Assembly: GCF_023015965.1 (NCBI RefSeq)
Contig: NZ_JALKAN010000002.1
Coordinates: 62,001-126,000 of the forward strand
Origin: Allomuricauda sp. F6463D
Lineage (GTDB): Bacteria; Bacteroidota; Bacteroidia; Flavobacteriales; Flavobacteriaceae
Reading direction: 5' to 3'
Length of the DNA stretch: 64,000 bases
Positions 62,574-64,000 of this stretch are shown here, in pieces (the first letter of the stretch is position 1; each line of letters begins with the position of its first letter). Position numbers and translations under genes: made by a program. The notes under the pieces were generated by a model. That model saw nothing but the letters and a program-made list of their open reading frames with translations, made no database searches and was not told the origin of the DNA.

Positions 62574-63305
62574 ATGAAACCTAAAAAAAACCCATATGCA
62601 GAAATTGGACGCAATAGCAGTCTTTATTTCATGATAGGATTAACTTCGGTTTTGTTCATTACGTGGCAATCGTTTGAAGTTAAGTTCTACGAAGAAGTTT
62701 CGAAAGTTTCAGAAGTTGTACAACTAACTGATGATCTTAAGGAAGATGTACCCATTACGGAAATACTGAGAACCGCACCTCCTCCCCCACCTCCATCAGC
62801 ACCAGATGTAATTGAAATAGTGGAAGATGTGGAAGATGTGGAAGAAACTGTTATCGAAAGCACAGAGAGTAGCCAAGAAACCTTTATTGAAGATGCGGTA
62901 ATAAGTATTGAAGAGGTTAATGTGGAAGAGGTTGAGGAAGAAGAGATAATCCCCTTTGCAGTGATAGAGTTTGTACCTGTTTTTCCTGGTTGTGAAATTT
63001 ATCCTACCCAAGAGGAACGTAAAGCTTGTTTTAACCAAAAAGTACAGGAGCACATCAAGAAAAATTTTAGCTATCCCACAGCTGCTTTGGAAATGGGCAT
63101 TGCAGGCAAAGTTTACCTTCAATTTGTAATAGACTCCAATGGACGTGTCACCAACATTCAGAAGAGAGGTCCCGATTTACGTTTAGAAAAAGAAGCTGAG
63201 CGCATCATTGCCTCCCTGCCAAAAGTTAAACCTGGGGAACAACGCGGAAAAACGGTAAGTGTTAAATACAGCATTCCAATTAATTTTGTTTTACAAAACG
63301 AATGA
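62574..63305 (+). CDS. TonB family energy transducer
   Basis: A 243-residue protein with one membrane helix (FMIGLTSVLFITWQSF, residues 18-33), a proline run RTAPPPPPPSAPD near 65-77, an acidic periplasmic linker rich in Glu and Val, and the C-terminal TonB domain from about residue 160 (FSYPTAALEMGIAGKVYLQFVI, in two blocks; RGPDLRLEKEAERIIASLP). The Cys pair in VFPGCEIYPTQEERKACFNQ is usual in Bacteroidota TonB. It drives SusC/RagA-type receptors. It is monocistronic. Confidence 0.93.
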   Translation: MKPKKNPYAEIGRNSSLYFMIGLTSVLFITWQSFEVKFYEEVSKVSEVVQLTDDLKEDVPITEILRTAPPPPPPSAPDVIEIVEDVEDVEETVIESTESSQETFIEDAVISIEEVNVEEVEEEEIIPFAVIEFVPVFPGCEIYPTQEERKACFNQKVQEHIKKNFSYPTAALEMGIAGKVYLQFVIDSNGRVTNIQKRGPDLRLEKEAERIIASLPKVKPGEQRGKTVSVKYSIPINFVLQNE

Positions 63306-63320
63306 ACAATCCTCGATGCA

Positions 63321-63353
63321 AAAAAAGCCCAAGAACCAAACTTGGGCTTTTTT
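63321..63353 (+). terminator. Terminator after tonB
   Basis: AAAAAAGCCCAAG / CTTGGGCTTTTTT with loop AACCAAA. It can also serve the convergent gene that ends at 63352. Confidence 0.92.
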
Positions 63354-64000
63354 ATTTTTGATACCATGCGGCATTCCCATACTCTTTAGGTCGTGAGGCA
63401 CTCTCCCTATTCTTGGCTATTAAATGGGACCTATCAAATTTTCTTGCCCTGTAGCCCAACAAGTGAAAGAACGACTTGGCAAAAAAGCGAGCGACTCGTT
63501 GATCAACCACCATCACATCTTTTTTACCATCTCTCCATTTAACCCCTGGCAATTTCACTAAAATATGATCTACCTTAAACCTTCGTAATTCCTTGGACAG
63601 CCACAACCATATTTTGGGTATAGGTCTAATAAAATAAAATCCCTCATTCCCCTGATCTTGATAGAGGGGCATAAAAATTTGTCGTTTCTTGGTTGTTTTC
63701 AACTGGACCCCATCAACAAGAGCTATATTTTTTCCTTTCGGCACTACTTGAAAATTAATAAACCCTGGGTACATTTTAAAATTACTATTATGGTCGATAT
63801 CATGCTGATGATAGATTTCATAAAATCTATGGGGAGTGCTACTCAAATTAGAAATTGCATCTTTTATTTGTTGCTGTTCTATTTCAGGAATATTCACAGA
63901 TTGGGTCAAAACCAAAGAATAACGAATAAATTTTAAACAATTTTCCACTGCCCTGCTATCATCGTGCTGTCCACTTTCAAAACCTAGTGAAACATAGCCC
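63352..64000 (-). CDS. Succinylglutamate desuccinylase/aspartoacylase family protein (5' partial)
   Basis: The frame runs off the right edge. The first residues visible, GYVSLGFESGQHDDSRAVEN, match the conserved E-x-G-Q-H-D-D block of the AstE/AspA (M14-like) family; the Glu and His of FESGQH are expected near the zinc site. The rest, FINFQVVPKGKNIALVDGV and FIRPIPKIW, fits the C-terminal barrel of the family. The N-terminal zinc ligands are outside the window. The substrate cannot be told. Confidence 0.8.
   Translation of the reverse strand, partial: GYVSLGFESGQHDDSRAVENCLKFIRYSLVLTQSVNIPEIEQQQIKDAISNLSSTPHRFYEIYHQHDIDHNSNFKMYPGFINFQVVPKGKNIALVDGVQLKTTKKRQIFMPLYQDQGNEGFYFIRPIPKIWLWLSKELRRFKVDHILVKLPGVKWRDGKKDVMVVDQRVARFFAKSFFHLLGYRARKFDRSHLIAKNRESASRPKEYGNAAWYQK

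Overview
The window looks like a chromosomal segment of a marine member of the Flavobacteriia (Bacteroidota), probably close to Muricauda/Allomuricauda or Zobellia-type genera. I infer this from the A+T-rich genes, promoters of the Bacteroidota type (-7 element TAnnTTTG, weak or absent Shine-Dalgarno sites), large cell-surface proteins with calcium repeats and a C-type lectin domain, DUF5916 and DUF2723 proteins, an ExbB/ExbD/ExbD cluster and a TonB protein with the short Bacteroidota C-terminal domain. No species-level claim is possible from the sequence alone. There is no CRISPR array, prophage, insertion sequence or rRNA.

Layout. 1-2900: the end of a large surface lectin protein, followed directly by a 5'-truncated nucleotidyl cyclase remnant. 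2900-10000: tRNA-Gln, a DUF2723 membrane glycosyltransferase-like protein, a thioredoxin fold without cysteines, a membrane metallophosphoesterase, cutC and a glycosylasparaginase. 10165-16330: polA, an MFS transporter, a small thioredoxin, a 5'-truncated GH2 glycosidase and a TauE/SafE permease. 16316-22919: a tyrosine catabolic cluster (MarR regulator divergent from hppD-hmgA-fahA, then a flavin reductase family protein, a small membrane protein and a HisC-like aminotransferase). 23138-25789: DUF5916 outer-membrane protein. 26040-30578: translation genes rplM-rpsI, rpsB-tsf, pyrH-frr, with an unusual S2 protein carrying a C-terminal helix-hairpin-helix extension. 30654-36686: RND permease, asnS, rpoN and a PAP2-like protein. 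36681-39758: a proton-channel cluster (ExbB/TolQ, small membrane protein, two ExbD, outer-membrane barrel). 39836-47019: tRNA-Ser, ansA, tatD, a lipoprotein, a retropepsin-like protein, sucB and sucA. 47474-52776: an unknown protein, an amidohydrolase, and surface-polysaccharide genes (galE, DegT aminotransferase, waaA). 52807-54432: a sugar porter and a 42-residue membrane protein. 54446-61109: a stress/carbon-flux block. 61305-64000: a ROK protein, tonB and the end of an AstE/AspA-type gene.

The most interesting signal is regulatory. Upstream of the block that encodes a universal stress protein, an SLC13 permease, ATP-PEP carboxykinase and phosphofructokinase, and again upstream of the adjoining ribosome-hibernation-factor-like gene, there is a palindrome TGAC-N4-GTCA exactly 23 bp from a TAnnTTTG box. 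Both promoters lack a -33 TTTG. This is the geometry of a class II activator of the CRP/FNR type, so the two transcription units probably form one energy-limitation regulon. I found no third copy in the intergenic regions of the window.

Other points of note are the S2 fusion, putative MarR operators at the hppD promoter, two gene remnants (cyclase and GH2) that each sit directly behind a terminator-like hairpin, a ROK protein in which all three zinc cysteines are replaced, a thioredoxin fold without CXXC, and a canonical promoter that predicts a leaderless mRNA for the lipoprotein at 41789-42406.
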